The position numbers and the translations under genes are program-made. A DNA stretch of 64,000 bases, taken from the NCBI RefSeq assembly GCF_010093595.1, contig NW_022985453.1, positions 370,479-434,478 of the forward strand, given 5' to 3'. Within the stretch, counting starts at the first letter, position 1. Every line of letters starts with the position of its first letter. The notes below the pieces were generated by a model. That model was not told the origin of the DNA and ran no database searches. It worked only from the letters and a program-made list of their open reading frames with translations. Positions 43,599-53,811 of this stretch are shown in pieces. Origin of the DNA: Mytilinidion resinicola (taxonomy: Eukaryota; Ascomycota; Dothideomycetes; Mytilinidiales; Mytilinidiaceae).

Positions 43599-45039
43599 CT
43601 ACTCGTCCACTTCTTCAATGACTTCGTTGTAACGGAGCCACTCAGCATGGTCCACCACGAAAGCTTCGTTCGTACCCTTACCGCAAACTATGTACTCCGT
43701 CACATAGTCTGCGTATCTCTGGTCATCACAGTTCCAAACAAGAGTGCGGTGAACCAGTCCGTCAGGCGTCATGCGCGGTACAGGATCCATTTCGCGCAGG
43801 TCCTTGAGTTCCACTGTTTTCAACGTGAGCAAGGCACTCATCTTGGCGATTGTAGTGGCCCAAGTTCCGCCATCTCGTGGCTGCAGGTAACAATCACGGA
43901 GCTTCAGCGACTTGAGTGTTCCGGCCAGCGGCTCCAGAAGGCCAAGGAGGGTCTTTTCGCTCGTGTAGACCTCCAGGCTGAGCTTGCGCAAGCGCTTCCA
44001 AGGACACTTAAAGGCAAGGAAGATATCGTTGTCGCTTGCAAGCCGGTGTCCAGTTCGAACAACCAGACACAACTCCTCCAATGCCTCCGTCCAGCCCAAG
44101 TACTGCTGTAGGTATTTGATCGGATGGCGATAGTCGTTGGTCGGGTCGTCGTAATCCTTCGAGCTTAGATCCACAGTTTTTAGTTGCTGGAATATAGGTT
44201 TAAATTGCTCCGAGCAGTGACTGTCCGCATCCCAGAAATCGTCAGGTCGGCCCCAAGAGAACTCGTCTCCACTCTTTCCAAGGCTTAGCCGTAGGTGTCG
44301 TAACTGGGCTGGCGCCACCACGAGGGCGTGGAGGAGGGCGGAGAGTGGTACTGTGCCATGCTGTACGTAGCGAGTGGACTGCAGGAAATTGGTCGCAGGT
44401 TCTATGCCTTGGGGGTTCCTTGGGTCCCGGTAGGCTCGCCAGAAGCCGTCTTCTTGGTCCGGTGTTGTAGAGGGCGCTGCGACAACGACGCGCTCGAGAT
44501 TCACGAGCTTTGCAATAGCATCAGAGAAGTCGCTGGCAACGCGTGTGATGGGGTTCTCCGCCACCGCGCTGTTGGTCCACGAGTTGACTTGAGAATGGTT
44601 TCTGTGGTTGTGGAGGAGATATTTCTTCCACCAGATAAGCACTTCGGGTGCTGCTAGCACTGTCAGTTAAAGTCGCTTAGGTGCACAGTTGGAGTGACCT
44701 GGAGACTTGCATACCTTTTAAAGGAGTGTCATCCTGGCCTACGACCCGAGAATTCTTGACTAGTGACTGCAAGTCTTCTGCGACCGGATCGTGGAAGACC
44801 AAAGTCTTCACAGTGGGCGCGAGGTAGGCATCCTTTGCTACTTCAATGAGCTTGTTTATGGAATTCTCCGCCACTGCCACATGTAGCTCTTTGAAGATGC
44901 CCGGCTCCAGGAAGTCTGCCCACTTGTGGCAGGTTGCGCGGAGGGCTTTGACGGCGGTGAAGTCATCATCTAGATAGCTAATGATCTCGAGAGCTATCTC
45001 ATCCGGACAGCGGTTCAGAGACACCTTCTTAGACGCCAT
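43599..45039 (-). CDS. F-box protein, intact cluster copy
   Basis: Two exons (45039-44715 and 44659-43599) across a 55-nt phase-1 intron (GTATGC ... CTGACAG); 461 residues. N-terminal F-box of about 8-52: LNRCPDEIALEIISYLDDDF, then ALRATCHKWADFLEPGIFKE. The rest resembles fungal leucine-rich F-box proteins, with recurring L-x-x-L-x-L segments (LRHLRLSLG, LKTVDLSS, LRKLSLEVY, LKSLKLRDCYL). F-box proteins of this form recruit substrates to SCF ubiquitin ligase; partner unknown. This is the only undamaged copy of at least four related genes between 43 and 53.6 kb. Related repeats flank it on both sides (42.6 and 45.7 kb), suggesting the gene sits in a duplicated unit. Confidence 0.8.
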
Positions 45040-45724
45040 TTTGCTGTAAAGAGGTCGATGGTGGGGTTGTTGCGAGTTTGGAGGTCCAGCTCTATGAGGT
45101 TGACGGCAAAGGTGACCCGTTTGACGTCACTGTCGCCATGTCCCGTCCTGTGCACTAGATTTCATGGATTTTTCTGTCCATATCGAATTACTTTGATATA
45201 GTTTTGGAAGTGCTGAGAATGGGCTGTCGGAGTTGCTTCGACTGACGATCCACAAAATCAAAAAAGGAGTCGCTGCTTTTCTTATTGCGCCTTGACATCT
45301 TTGACATTTCCCTCACGCCAAAGTGGAAATGGCTTGAGGCGTTTTGATGGAAGATAGGCTTGTGCAACGCAGTCGCCTCTAGATGGTCATTTCGAAGCCT
45401 AGGTATCCTAAGATTGCTGCAGGTTGGGAAGTGATATGATCTAGATTGCCTCGATCAAGTTCCAAGTTGCGCAAAAGAGACATTGCTGGTGTGTCTCTTG
45501 AATGTGTGCGCTTTTTACATTCGCCAGATGCCAGAAAGGATTGCCCAGGAGTGGTACGAGTACTTTTCCATTCCCAACAAAAGAGAAGTCGACCCAGCTC
45601 CTCTTAAACATATGCATTTCTAACGTCCGTCTAGTGTAAAGAACAAGACTGCCAGTAGTGCCTTGAGGCTGTGTCTGAGTCTGAAAAGCCGTAATCTCAT
45701 GATGGTTGAACTAAGGGCTCGAGA

Positions 45725-46030
45725 CTTTGATATGTTCATAACGTATGTAGTTTCCGGAAGTACAATTGATGAGGTCCCAGCCGTTGCATGTCTTTCCGGT
45801 AAATATGATACACCAAGACATGCTTCGAGCGGTTTTCGATTTCCTCAAAAGTGTGATGTTGAGATAGTCGATTGGGGAGTGATCGCTTTCATCGATTCCA
45901 GAGAAGACGCGATTTCCAGACGTCTGAATGATACCATCGTCGCCGTTACATGTCGTCATGGTAAAGATGATATATCAAGACGTGCTTCGTAATGGTATCG
46001 ATGTCCGCAAAAGTTTGATCTCCAGATAGT
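45725..46030. repeat. Tandem repeat, about 161-bp unit, 2 copies
   Basis: GTTGCATGTC at 45783 and GTTACATGTC at 45944 start closely similar segments (AAGACATGCTTCG against AAGACGTGCTTCG; both end GATAGTC), giving a period of 161. A diverged third copy lies at 42.62-42.90 kb. Confidence 0.55.
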
Positions 46031-46249
46031 CTTGCTTTGAAGTGTTATGACTTTGACATCATCCAGATTTGAAGATTGATAGTCGTGGATGTCGTCGAAG
46101 TCATGAAAAGGTTTGCAGTGCTAGTCTCCTCGCAACTTGATTTGAGATTCGTTGCTTGAGTGGAAGTGACGGGGTTTCGGACGTGGGGGTAATGTCAACG
46201 AAATTGAGGCCTCCGAGCCTTCGAGGACCATCACGAGGATAGTCTCTCG

Positions 46250-46360
46250 ATGGCCCGTAGGCCCCCCGTTTTGCACCCAGGGGAGGAGGGTAGCTTAACC
46301 TTCTTCAACTACCGAGACGGGGGAGGACGGCCCCGTTGAGAAAAAGCGTTATGGCGGAAG
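46250..46360. repeat. Dispersed element, partner at 49868-49975
   Basis: GGCCCCCCGTTTTGCACC and the following GAGGGTAG ... GAGAAAAAGC resemble GGCCCCTGGTTTTCGCAGC ... CGGGAAAAGC at 49.87-49.98 kb over about 100 bp, by eye about two-thirds identical. Confidence 0.35.
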
Positions 46361-46405
46361 TTGTGTGGCGAAGAATCGTGACTAGAAGGTGCGTAACGCA
46401 GACGA

Positions 46406-46535
46406 CGAGAGAGAGTGGGGTTTCCTTGCAGTTGGGCCCGTCCAAGACCACCCCGAGCCTTCGGCATTACGCCTACTTGGCACCTGGGGGGCGAGGTTGA
46501 AGCTTACCTACGAAGTACTCGCCCACTCTCTCTCG
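46406..46535. repeat. Inverted repeat overlapping the end of the next gene
   Basis: CGAGAGAGAGTGGG at 46406-46419 is complementary to CCCACTCTCTCTCG at 46522-46535, with about 102 nt between. The right arm encodes the C-terminal RESGR of the gene ending at 46504, so the hairpin would lie across its stop codon. Confidence 0.45.
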
Positions 46536-47373
46536 CCGACTTGTGTTGACGCAACAACTTCTCTACATCTACGGAAAACTGGTACATGACGTCCTCTAGA
46601 TTGACTTCAAAATCAACCAGAGAAAGCAAGTCCCAGGGCTTTTCGCAGAAGTAGTCAACGATGAAGCCCACAAAGAGGTCCTTGACGTCGTGAATCCATT
46701 TGTGGCCATCGTCCTTGAGAGTGCTCCCGACATCGCGAACTTCCAGAATGTCGAATCCGCACCGTTCAAAGAACATCTTCGTCATTAAAGTCTGCGAGCG
46801 TCCGAATTGATAGCAAGAATAGTCCAGATAGTAGACTTCGCCATTCTTGTCCGTAACTCGCAGTACTTTATGAAACGTCGACTCCTGGTCACAGGTGGTA
46901 TCGTCGTACGTCCAAGCATCTCCCGGAATCCACTTTTCATCCCCCTTTACCAGCACTTCTTTGACGTCCACCAGGTCGTCGCCGAGCAAGGAGGTCACAG
47001 AAGGTCCCAAGAGTGCGACGGCATGGTCGCATTGCCAGGCGCAGAGCGCAGCCCTTCTCTCGAGTACGTAGTCCGGCTCTTCAAAACCTTTCGGCAGGGG
47101 GTACGTGTCTACGCCAAGTTCCGTTGGATATCCAGCGAGGAGCATCGATATCGCAAATGTCTTTCCTCTCGCATCTTCCCTCATCCACAGCGTTCCCGCG
47201 AGATTTCTCTCGAAAGTCACCTCTCGGTACAAGAGGAAGGTCTCTCTCAAGATTGCGTCGGCGAAGAGCAGCCGCTTCCGGAATGAGTCGTTCCAGCAAG
47301 CGCAGGCTAGGGGCGAGGCGGAGGAGCAGAGAGGGCAGGCGGACTCCACAGAATCGTAAACTTGGGAGGGCAT
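46504..47373 (-). CDS. CDHD-family putative cysteine hydrolase, copy A
   Basis: 289 residues from the ATG at 47371-47373 (MPSQVYDSVESACPLCSS); an upstream extension of the frame lacks a good ATG. Signature residues, shared in order with copies B-E: Cys115-Asp116 at the start of a helix (WQCDHAVALLGPSVTSLLGD), His168 opening a strand (FHKVLRV), Asp184 and Gln189 in the next strand (YYLDYSCYQFG). A nucleophile Cys capping a helix, followed by His and Asp on strands, is the layout of papain-like and transglutaminase-like enzymes. The fold is inferred and no family name is known to me. Unlike B-D it has no intron after the Cys helix. It has extra Cys residues near the N-terminus. Confidence 0.65.
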   Translation of the reverse strand: MPSQVYDSVESACPLCSSASPLACACWNDSFRKRLLFADAILRETFLLYREVTFERNLAGTLWMREDARGKTFAISMLLAGYPTELGVDTYPLPKGFEEPDYVLERRAALCAWQCDHAVALLGPSVTSLLGDDLVDVKEVLVKGDEKWIPGDAWTYDDTTCDQESTFHKVLRVTDKNGEVYYLDYSCYQFGRSQTLMTKMFFERCGFDILEVRDVGSTLKDDGHKWIHDVKDLFVGFIVDYFCEKPWDLLSLVDFEVNLEDVMYQFSVDVEKLLRQHKSARESGRVLRR

Positions 47374-47861
47374 TGTGAAGAACTGAAGCGCGAAGTTTGC
47401 GAGCGCGTATACAATCTCGAAAAGAAGGAGGAGATTGAGAGAGTTCTGACGGCGAGGAGCAAGTAGGATTCGACAAAGAAGAAACTCAATCGGGCACTCA
47501 GCATAGGAAAACGCTGGAATTATCCGAGGCCCACTCATACTAACTACATTAAGCTTTTTGCACAATTCTCGGTGAAGACACACGGACCACGGCCAATATA
47601 ACCGGCTGTAATTATCATGCTGCTGGTAATATTACCGATTCTTGTGATTTTGACTCGCATTAAACGCTCGTTTTCACTCAAGATCTCAGTTCAGAGCATT
47701 GTGTCTAGTTCATCTACCCGATAGAAGACCGCTAGCTCCCGGCCGGTCTACGAACCAAAAGAAAGGAGTAGAGTGTTGTTCAATGCCTCTTCGACCAGCA
47801 CGAAATCTGTCCCGTTCTCCTTGTAGATCTCCTTGCTTACCAGCAGTCTGATGACGCCGGC
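47374..47861. other. Intergenic, no gene seen
   Basis: Upstream region of copy A; AT-rich patches, no supported frame. Confidence 0.35.
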
Positions 47862-48253
47862 TTACAACTCGATCTCCTTGTCCCCTTCAACATTGTTCAC
47901 TTCCACAATCTCCTGCCACTCCCTTGCCTCGGCCCTCTTCTTGACTGCATCTCTCTCCTTAGCCTCCTCTGCTTCCGCAAGCATCCCTTTCTCTGTGTCC
48001 ATCTCTTTGTATTTCCAAGAGCTCAGTAACTCTTCCTGAACAGCAATGAAGTCCTCGTGAAGAACCTACTGCCTGATGGCGGGACACGGTCTAAATGAAC
48101 ATCTTCAAAGAGGGCGCTGTCGCCAACCTCGTGCGACCTCTTACAGGACTGGCGGAGATTCCTCAAGGCGGTGGGCTCGTCCTGCAGGTACTTTGCGATT
48201 TCCAGGAGGGTCTTGTTCGAACAGCCGAGAAGGGAGGGGTCCGGTTCGGTCAT
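47862..48253 (-). pseudogene. F-box gene, short, one frameshift
   Basis: From ATG 48253: MTEPDPSLLGCSNKTLLEIA, then YLQDEPTALRNLRQSCKRSH and LFEDVHLDRVPPS, a clear F-box segment aligning with the copy at 51 kb (LFEEIHVALLPPS). Coding continues in another frame (HEDFIAVQEELLSSWKYKEM) as a charged coiled-coil to a TAA at 47862-47864. One extra G at the GG near 48064 would join them (about 130 residues). No LRR part follows, so it is a short or truncated copy. Function as an SCF adaptor is doubtful. Confidence 0.5.
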
Positions 48254-48364
48254 TGCGGATGTAGCTGGATGGCGAGTTCGCGTTTGTGTCGTGATAGGTC
48301 TTGTACGTCGACGAACGCGGTGAGCGCTTGGTTGTGCTCGGTGAATACATTGTTCCGGTTCCGC

Positions 48365-49200
48365 TGTTGAGGCGCTCCAAACGGCGGCGCATAGGTGCCA
48401 AAATACATGACGAAACACTTCAGTCCCCATTGTCTCGGCAACCGCAGGAGCTAGCTAGATATCCACTCTATCAAACCTTACATCTTATACTCAGTTTTGA
48501 AACGCTGTTGAAGCATGCCAAACGGCGGCGGGGCAGTTCTAGAATAGATTGCAGAAGACCCACCAGATATTGGCTCTATTGAACCTTGCATCCCATAGTT
48601 AGTTCAGCAACGCCGTTGAGGCACACTAAACGGTGGCGGAGGAGCACCAAAATAGATCACAAAAGACCAGCTAAATATCCACTCTATGAAACCCTACATT
48701 CCATGTTCTGTTTTGAAACGCTGTTGAAGTATGCCAAACGGCGGCGAAAGAGCATCGATATAGATTACGCAAGACTAGCTAGATATCTAGTCTATCAACC
48801 AACATTCACATCATATATGCACTTTCGATACTGCGTTGAGGCTCCCTAAAGGGCGGTGAAGCACTGCCAAACCAGATCACGGAAGACCACCCTGATACCC
48901 GCTCTGTTGAACTGTACATACTACATACAGGTTTGAAACAGTGTTGAGGCTCTCCAAACGGCTTCCAAACAATGCGGAAAGAGATCATAGAAAACCAGCC
49001 AGATATTTGCTCTATAAACGTTACATCATATATAGACTTTTGAAACCGTCTTGACGGCGGCAAAATAAGGCTAAAAGAGATCATAGACGACCAGCCAGAT
49101 ATCTACTCTATTAGACTTTGCATCCTAAATGCACTTTCGAAGCCGTGTTGAGGCTCTCTAAACGGCGGCGAAGCAGTGTCAAGATGGGTTAGAGAAGACT
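48365..49200. repeat. Tandem repeat, about 108-bp unit, 7-8 copies
   Basis: The core AAACGGCGGCG or a close variant recurs near 48381, 48521, 48631, 48737, 48847, 48957, 49054 and 49161. Spacings are mostly 97-110. It is accompanied by GTTGAGGC/GTTGAAGC before and CCAGATATCCACTCTAT after. Copies are 70-85% alike by eye, so this is an old minisatellite-like array. Confidence 0.75.
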
Positions 49201-49214
49201 TCGGAGTTCAGGCT

Positions 49215-49740
49215 GAGGATCTCCAGACAACGGCAAGAAGGAGGCAGAAGTCGAAGACCCGGGTCTAGATTTGAGCAAGTCCGTAATTCCTAGTCTCCTT
49301 AGCTAGTCCAAATTCCAAAGGCTCATCCAACCTCTTCAGGGCTTAGCTTGCAGGGTATATGCTAAAATTCTGGCTGGGGCCCTCTAGACGATGGTAACAA
49401 GGGCGCAGAAGTCAAACAACGAGGCCTAAATTTGAGTGTATGCGTGATTCCTGGTCTCTTTGGTTAGTCCATTGTCAAAAGGCCCATCTAACCTCTTCCG
49501 GACTTGACTTGCTGGGTATATGCCAAATCTTTGGCTGAGGCCTCCCAGACGACGGTAACAAGAGCGCAGAAGTCAAAGATCCCGGCCTAAATTTCGGCAT
49601 AAATGTGATTCCTGATCTCCTCAGTTAGTTCAACGTCCACATTCTCATGTAGCTCTTCCGGAATTGACTTACAGGGTATGTACCAAAGTCCTAGCTGAGG
49701 CCTCTCAGGCGATGGTAGCAAGATCCCAGTGGTTGAAGAA
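49215..49740. repeat. Tandem repeat, about 161-bp unit, 3-4 copies
   Basis: AGACGATGGTAACAAG and variants recur at about 49226, 49386, 49549 and 49709 (spacing 160-163). Each is preceded by GGCTGAGGCCTC-like sequence and followed by GCGCAGAAGTCAAA and TGATTCCTGGTCTC. It abuts the 108-bp array directly. Confidence 0.75.
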
Positions 49741-50017
49741 ACTAGCATCGATTCGTGAGGGCTGACCAAAAATAATGTACGTCTCTGCACTTAGCCACTC
49801 CTGTTGAGTGTTTCCAGGCTGCGCCACGAGGAGGCGACAGAGTCCGATTTCGCACGCCCGCCTACGAATAGGCCCCTGGTTTTCGCAGCAGGGAGCGGGT
49901 AGTTCATAACCCTCCTACTACCAAGGTGTAAAGTTGAGGGGGACGGCTCAACCGGGAAAAGCTGTGACGAGAGAGGGAGAGAAGAGGAGAGACTAGGACG
50001 GACGAGGAGGGCGGGAT

Positions 50018-51041
50018 TTAGTGAGTCTGGCGCCACTCCATCAAGAGCTCCGGGATTGCTCTTGTCGAAAGATCGTCCAAAAGGGCAGCAAGACGGGCCT
50101 CGAAGACAGCATCTGAGAGGTCGTCCAGAGGCGAAGCGTAACCTGGATACCGTGGGCTAAAACCAAAAGGTCCGGAAAAAACGACGGAGTGTACCACGAG
50201 TTCGATAGATCGGGCTCACGGCCAACAGCGGTGAGCGTAAGGCGGCGTAGACGGCCAGGCGAATCGGCGAGAGCTTTTAGAAGGCTAGTTAAGAAGGCAA
50301 ACCCTTCTAATCGTCCTTTGTCCTCTCTGAAAGCGTCGTCGTTGATCGCGTCCATACCGGTCGGAAAGCGACGTGGCGGTCGCCAATTCGCAGGAGTGAA
50401 GGCTATCTTGTCGCTGTACTTGCGCCAGAAGTTCGAGAGGTTATCGCGATCGTCATATGCTACGACACGCACTTGGGTGAGGCTGACGAGCTTTGCGATG
50501 GCAGCCTCGAAACTGTGTCGCGCTTTTAGGGCCCTAGCATTCGTAGCGTTGAGCGCGCCGAATTTCAGACTGTCGATAAACTGAGACTGCATGGCCAAGT
50601 AGGAGGTATATTTGGAGTACAGATCTAGCATGCTAGACTCTGTAGTCACTCATCAGCGCCATCTTGATCAAGGTAATACACTGCGCGCACCTTGAATGGG
50701 TATTTGGACTCTCTGGACCGCCCTCGACCAATTCTCCAGTGTTTGGTACTCGTGTAGCATCTGCCCATGGAGGACGATACGCTTGACCATTCGGGAACAT
50801 CTCTGTTCGAAGCGACCTCATTCAAGCGCTTCAAAGAGGGCGGCAGCAAAGCCACGTGAATCTCCTCAAAAAGAGTTGTCGTGGCAACCGCAGCGAGTGT
50901 TAGGTGGGTCAGACGCAAATGTTTGAGGGCCGCGACATCACCTAGAAGATGGTTGGCAATCTCGAGTATCATATCTCGGGGAATGCAGACCAGGTTCGGC
51001 TCTGCGGGCTTCGAGTCGAGTACTGGGAGACCTAAGTCCAT
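50018..51041 (-). pseudogene. F-box gene copy with two frameshifts
   Basis: From ATG 51041 (MDLGLPVLDSKPAEPNLV): F-box CIPRDMILEIANHLLGDVAA, then HLRLTHLTLAAVATTTLFEE. Coding shifts frame near 50811 (to CSRMVKRIVLHGQMLHEY), crosses a 51-nt phase-1 intron at 50640-50690 that fits only this second frame, and continues (AAIAKLVSLTQVRVVAYDDR). It shifts again at a T6 run (50176-50181) to FSGPFGFSPRYPGYASPLDD, ending at TAA 50018-50020. Both shifts are repaired by one extra base. The segment VLHGQMLHEY ... ENWSRAVQ parallels the copies at 53 and 45 kb. Product about 335 residues. Either pseudogenised or two under-called bases. Confidence 0.65.
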
Positions 51042-51902
51042 ATTGTGAGTTGTGGTGGAGAGGTGTTGCGATTTGGTAGGGTGGTGGGGTGGTGGCTCAT
51101 GGACGATCTCGATGAACACATTGTTCCGTTACCGCTCCATATTAGGACGGTAGCCTCTAACATACTAGTATGCCATTCTAGCTCACAGGGCCTCTTGAGT
51201 CGATTCTACTTTGTAATGATTCAACGTTTCCTATTCTATTTTTCCTATGCTGCGAATGGAACAAATCGTGGAGCAAAGTGAAACCTCCCAGTCCATGTAC
51301 AACATTTCACGGCGGTTTGGGGTGGACTGGTATGGCTTCCACTTACTAAGGACAATCGGCTTATCCAGTGGGGAAAAATAGCATGGAACGGTATTTGAAT
51401 TGACTGATGCATTTTTGAGAAATGTCCTGTATCACTCGTAGCCCACGTATAACTTGTCTATAGAACCAGCTTTATAGGATTAAACTGTTCGTATGTATCC
51501 TGACAGCGATGATGAGTTACACATATGACCGACTGAGAGCTTTCATAGTGCTCCTGCCTACTACTTTACCCTCAGACTTGCCAGTCCTTTTAGAAGCTGG
51601 CAGCTGGTGAAAAGTGGTGAGAACTCTTGTGTATTGCTATGTAGGAGGATAGGAATATATAGGCCCAGGAGACGTAGGCAGCTACTGTGGCGTAGGCAGC
51701 ACAGTAGGCAGCAGAGCTGGCTGTCAGAAGCTATCCCTAACGCTGATTGTTCTTCTCAGCTCCTATCCAGTGGCAGCGGCTATCTCTCTAGCTTACAGCT
51801 CATCATTCTCCTCGTCCAAGTATATATGGAATGCTTCAGTAGCATCAATCCCCTCCGCCTCCTCGACATCCGAAGATTCGTCGCCTTCTGGGTCTTCGAT
51901 TA
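51042..51902. other. Intergenic, short GTAGGCAGC repeats
   Basis: No gene seen. 51670-51725 contains several GTAGGCAGC-type short direct repeats. Confidence 0.35.
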
Positions 51903-53513
51903 TCACCGACCACCCAAAAGCGTCTCCAGGAAATTATCCTGGTCTGCGTTGAACCAATCGGTGTCGCCTTTCCTTCCAAGTACGTACTGATTCATGTATT
52001 CAACATACTCGCGGTTCGTGAAAACACGAAACACCGTCGCCGTAGGGTCAGACATGCTGATTTCGCCAAGGTCGCTGAATTCGACTCCCTTGAGTGACTT
52101 GATTCTACTCAGTTGCCGGATGGTGGATCCCCAGCAGCCCACTTCCTGAGCTTGGCTCGGTAACCTGCACCGATCACACAATAGCTCCCACTCCTCCCGA
52201 GCTGCAGTCGGCAGTAGGCGAACATTGTGAAGTCTTAAGGTGTCCAGAAAACCTGCGAGCTTATTGAAACAGTCAATAAGGGAGGGCTGGGTGGCATCAA
52301 TCTCGAGGCTGAGCTTTCGGATTCTTGGCCATTTTCCCACGCACGCGAGGATGTCGCCGCGAGGCCATTCGCCTTCCACCGTGTCGTTTACGATGTTGAG
52401 CGCAAGCTTAACGTGCAAGTTGAGTTTCTTGAGCGCTGTGCATGCTGCGATGCACTCACCAATCTGTGAAGCCTATTCGTCGCCCCTCCACACCTTAAGG
52501 TCCAGCACGGTTAGGAAGACGAAGACGGGATAGAGTGTTGGGATAAGGGGTGGACCTTGAGGCCAGTTATTTCCGTTGACTCGCTGGCACCAGAATTCGC
52601 CTCCGGTCGTCGTCATTTGCAGTCGACGTAGCTCGGTCGAACAAGTTGTCAGAGCTCGAAAAGTTGCCGTGAGCAGAACAGATCCTTCCGTAAGCGCAGC
52701 GAAAAGGTCAGGGTAAAATGTCTTCGCGTCATACCGTATCGCACACAGCATTCGACCCTCTGGGGTATTTTCGTCAAGGTCGTCAAGTATGCGTCGTCGC
52801 CAAGTTGTAGGTGTTAGGAGGATGTTCTCTCTAACCTTATCCCAAAAGGCAGACCTATCGTCGGCTTCATCGTAAGCCGTCACAACAACGTCTTGCAACT
52901 TGGTAAATCAGGCCATGGTGGCATCAAACCTTTGGTAAACCTTCGCGCCCGCCAAGTCGATGCCCTTGGACATGCTCTCTTGGGCCGTGAGGGACCTGTC
53001 CTCGGCGTCTGCGTAAGAAATGTATGTTTCATAGTAATCATCTCGCTTCCATCCTAAAACATTTAGTCGTTACGCTCAGAATCTCATAGACGAATACCTC
53101 ATCTAGCTTACTTGGAACCTGTCCCCCAGCTCTCCCAACAGCGATTGCCCATCCCTTTATCGTCTCGTAACCGAAGGGCACTTGGCCATGAAACACAACC
53201 CGCTGTACCGATGTAGCAAGGTTGTGTCGGGATGCGATGTTCGTGAGCCGCAGTATCGATTCTAGATACAGAGCAACGTGTAACTCTTTGAAAAGTACTC
53301 TCGCACCAACTTCAGCGAAGCGTTTAGAGCAACAACGAAAGCTTCTCAGATTCTCGAGATAATCCTGGAAATCCTCGAGATTGTCCTGGAGAAATTCGAT
53401 AATGTCGATCAGGAGCTCGATTGGAAGGTTGAGCAGAGCTGGTTTTGGGGGGGGGCTGGAAGGAGTTGGAGCTCGTTCTGAAGGGCAAATAGAGCGGGGA
53501 TCGAGGAAGCCAT
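51903..53513 (-). pseudogene. F-box gene copy with frameshift and two in-frame stops
   Basis: ATG 53513 (MASSIPALFALQNELQLLPA), a C9 run where one more C is needed, then F-box LLNLPIELLIDIIEFLQDN and FKELHVALYLESILRLTNIA. A phase-1 intron of 58 nt (53054-53111) follows the conserved VVFHGQVPFGYETIKGWA block. Exon 2 carries a TGA at 52908-52910 (before FTKLQDVVVTAYDE) and a TAG at 52473-52475 (after VLDLKVWRGDE). Coding continues in the same frame on both sides, ending at 51903 (RKLSLEIDATQPSLIDC, DTLRLHNVRLLP). The LRR-like layout matches the intact copy at 43.6 kb. Three lesions make decay more likely here than sequencing error alone. Confidence 0.7.
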
Positions 53514-53811
53514 GAATGGAGTGTCCAAACGTGGGGAATTGAGGTGGTGTGGTTGATGGGAGGTCTGGAGGTGTGTGGTGGTCGGATTCGGATTGCAGGT
53601 CAAAGCTAAGACTGGGAGTGTGTCAACGAACTTGGATGGGCCTCAAAGCGCTGTTCCTGACCGGGAATTCACATGTATGAGAATGAGGAGACCGCAGAGT
53701 TGATTTCTTTGCCACTGGGAATTCACTTGATTCTTCAAGTCTCAAGGGACGGGCCACTGCCGCCGGAGTCCTGAGATAGGCCTCAACGCATCTAAGGGCC
53801 TCTTACAGCAG

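Noticed and set aside
50041..50178. F-box copy at 50 kb as 3'-truncated
   Set aside because: After the T6 frameshift, coding resumes (FSGPFGFSPRYPGYASPLDD) to a proper stop at 50018, so the gene is not truncated.
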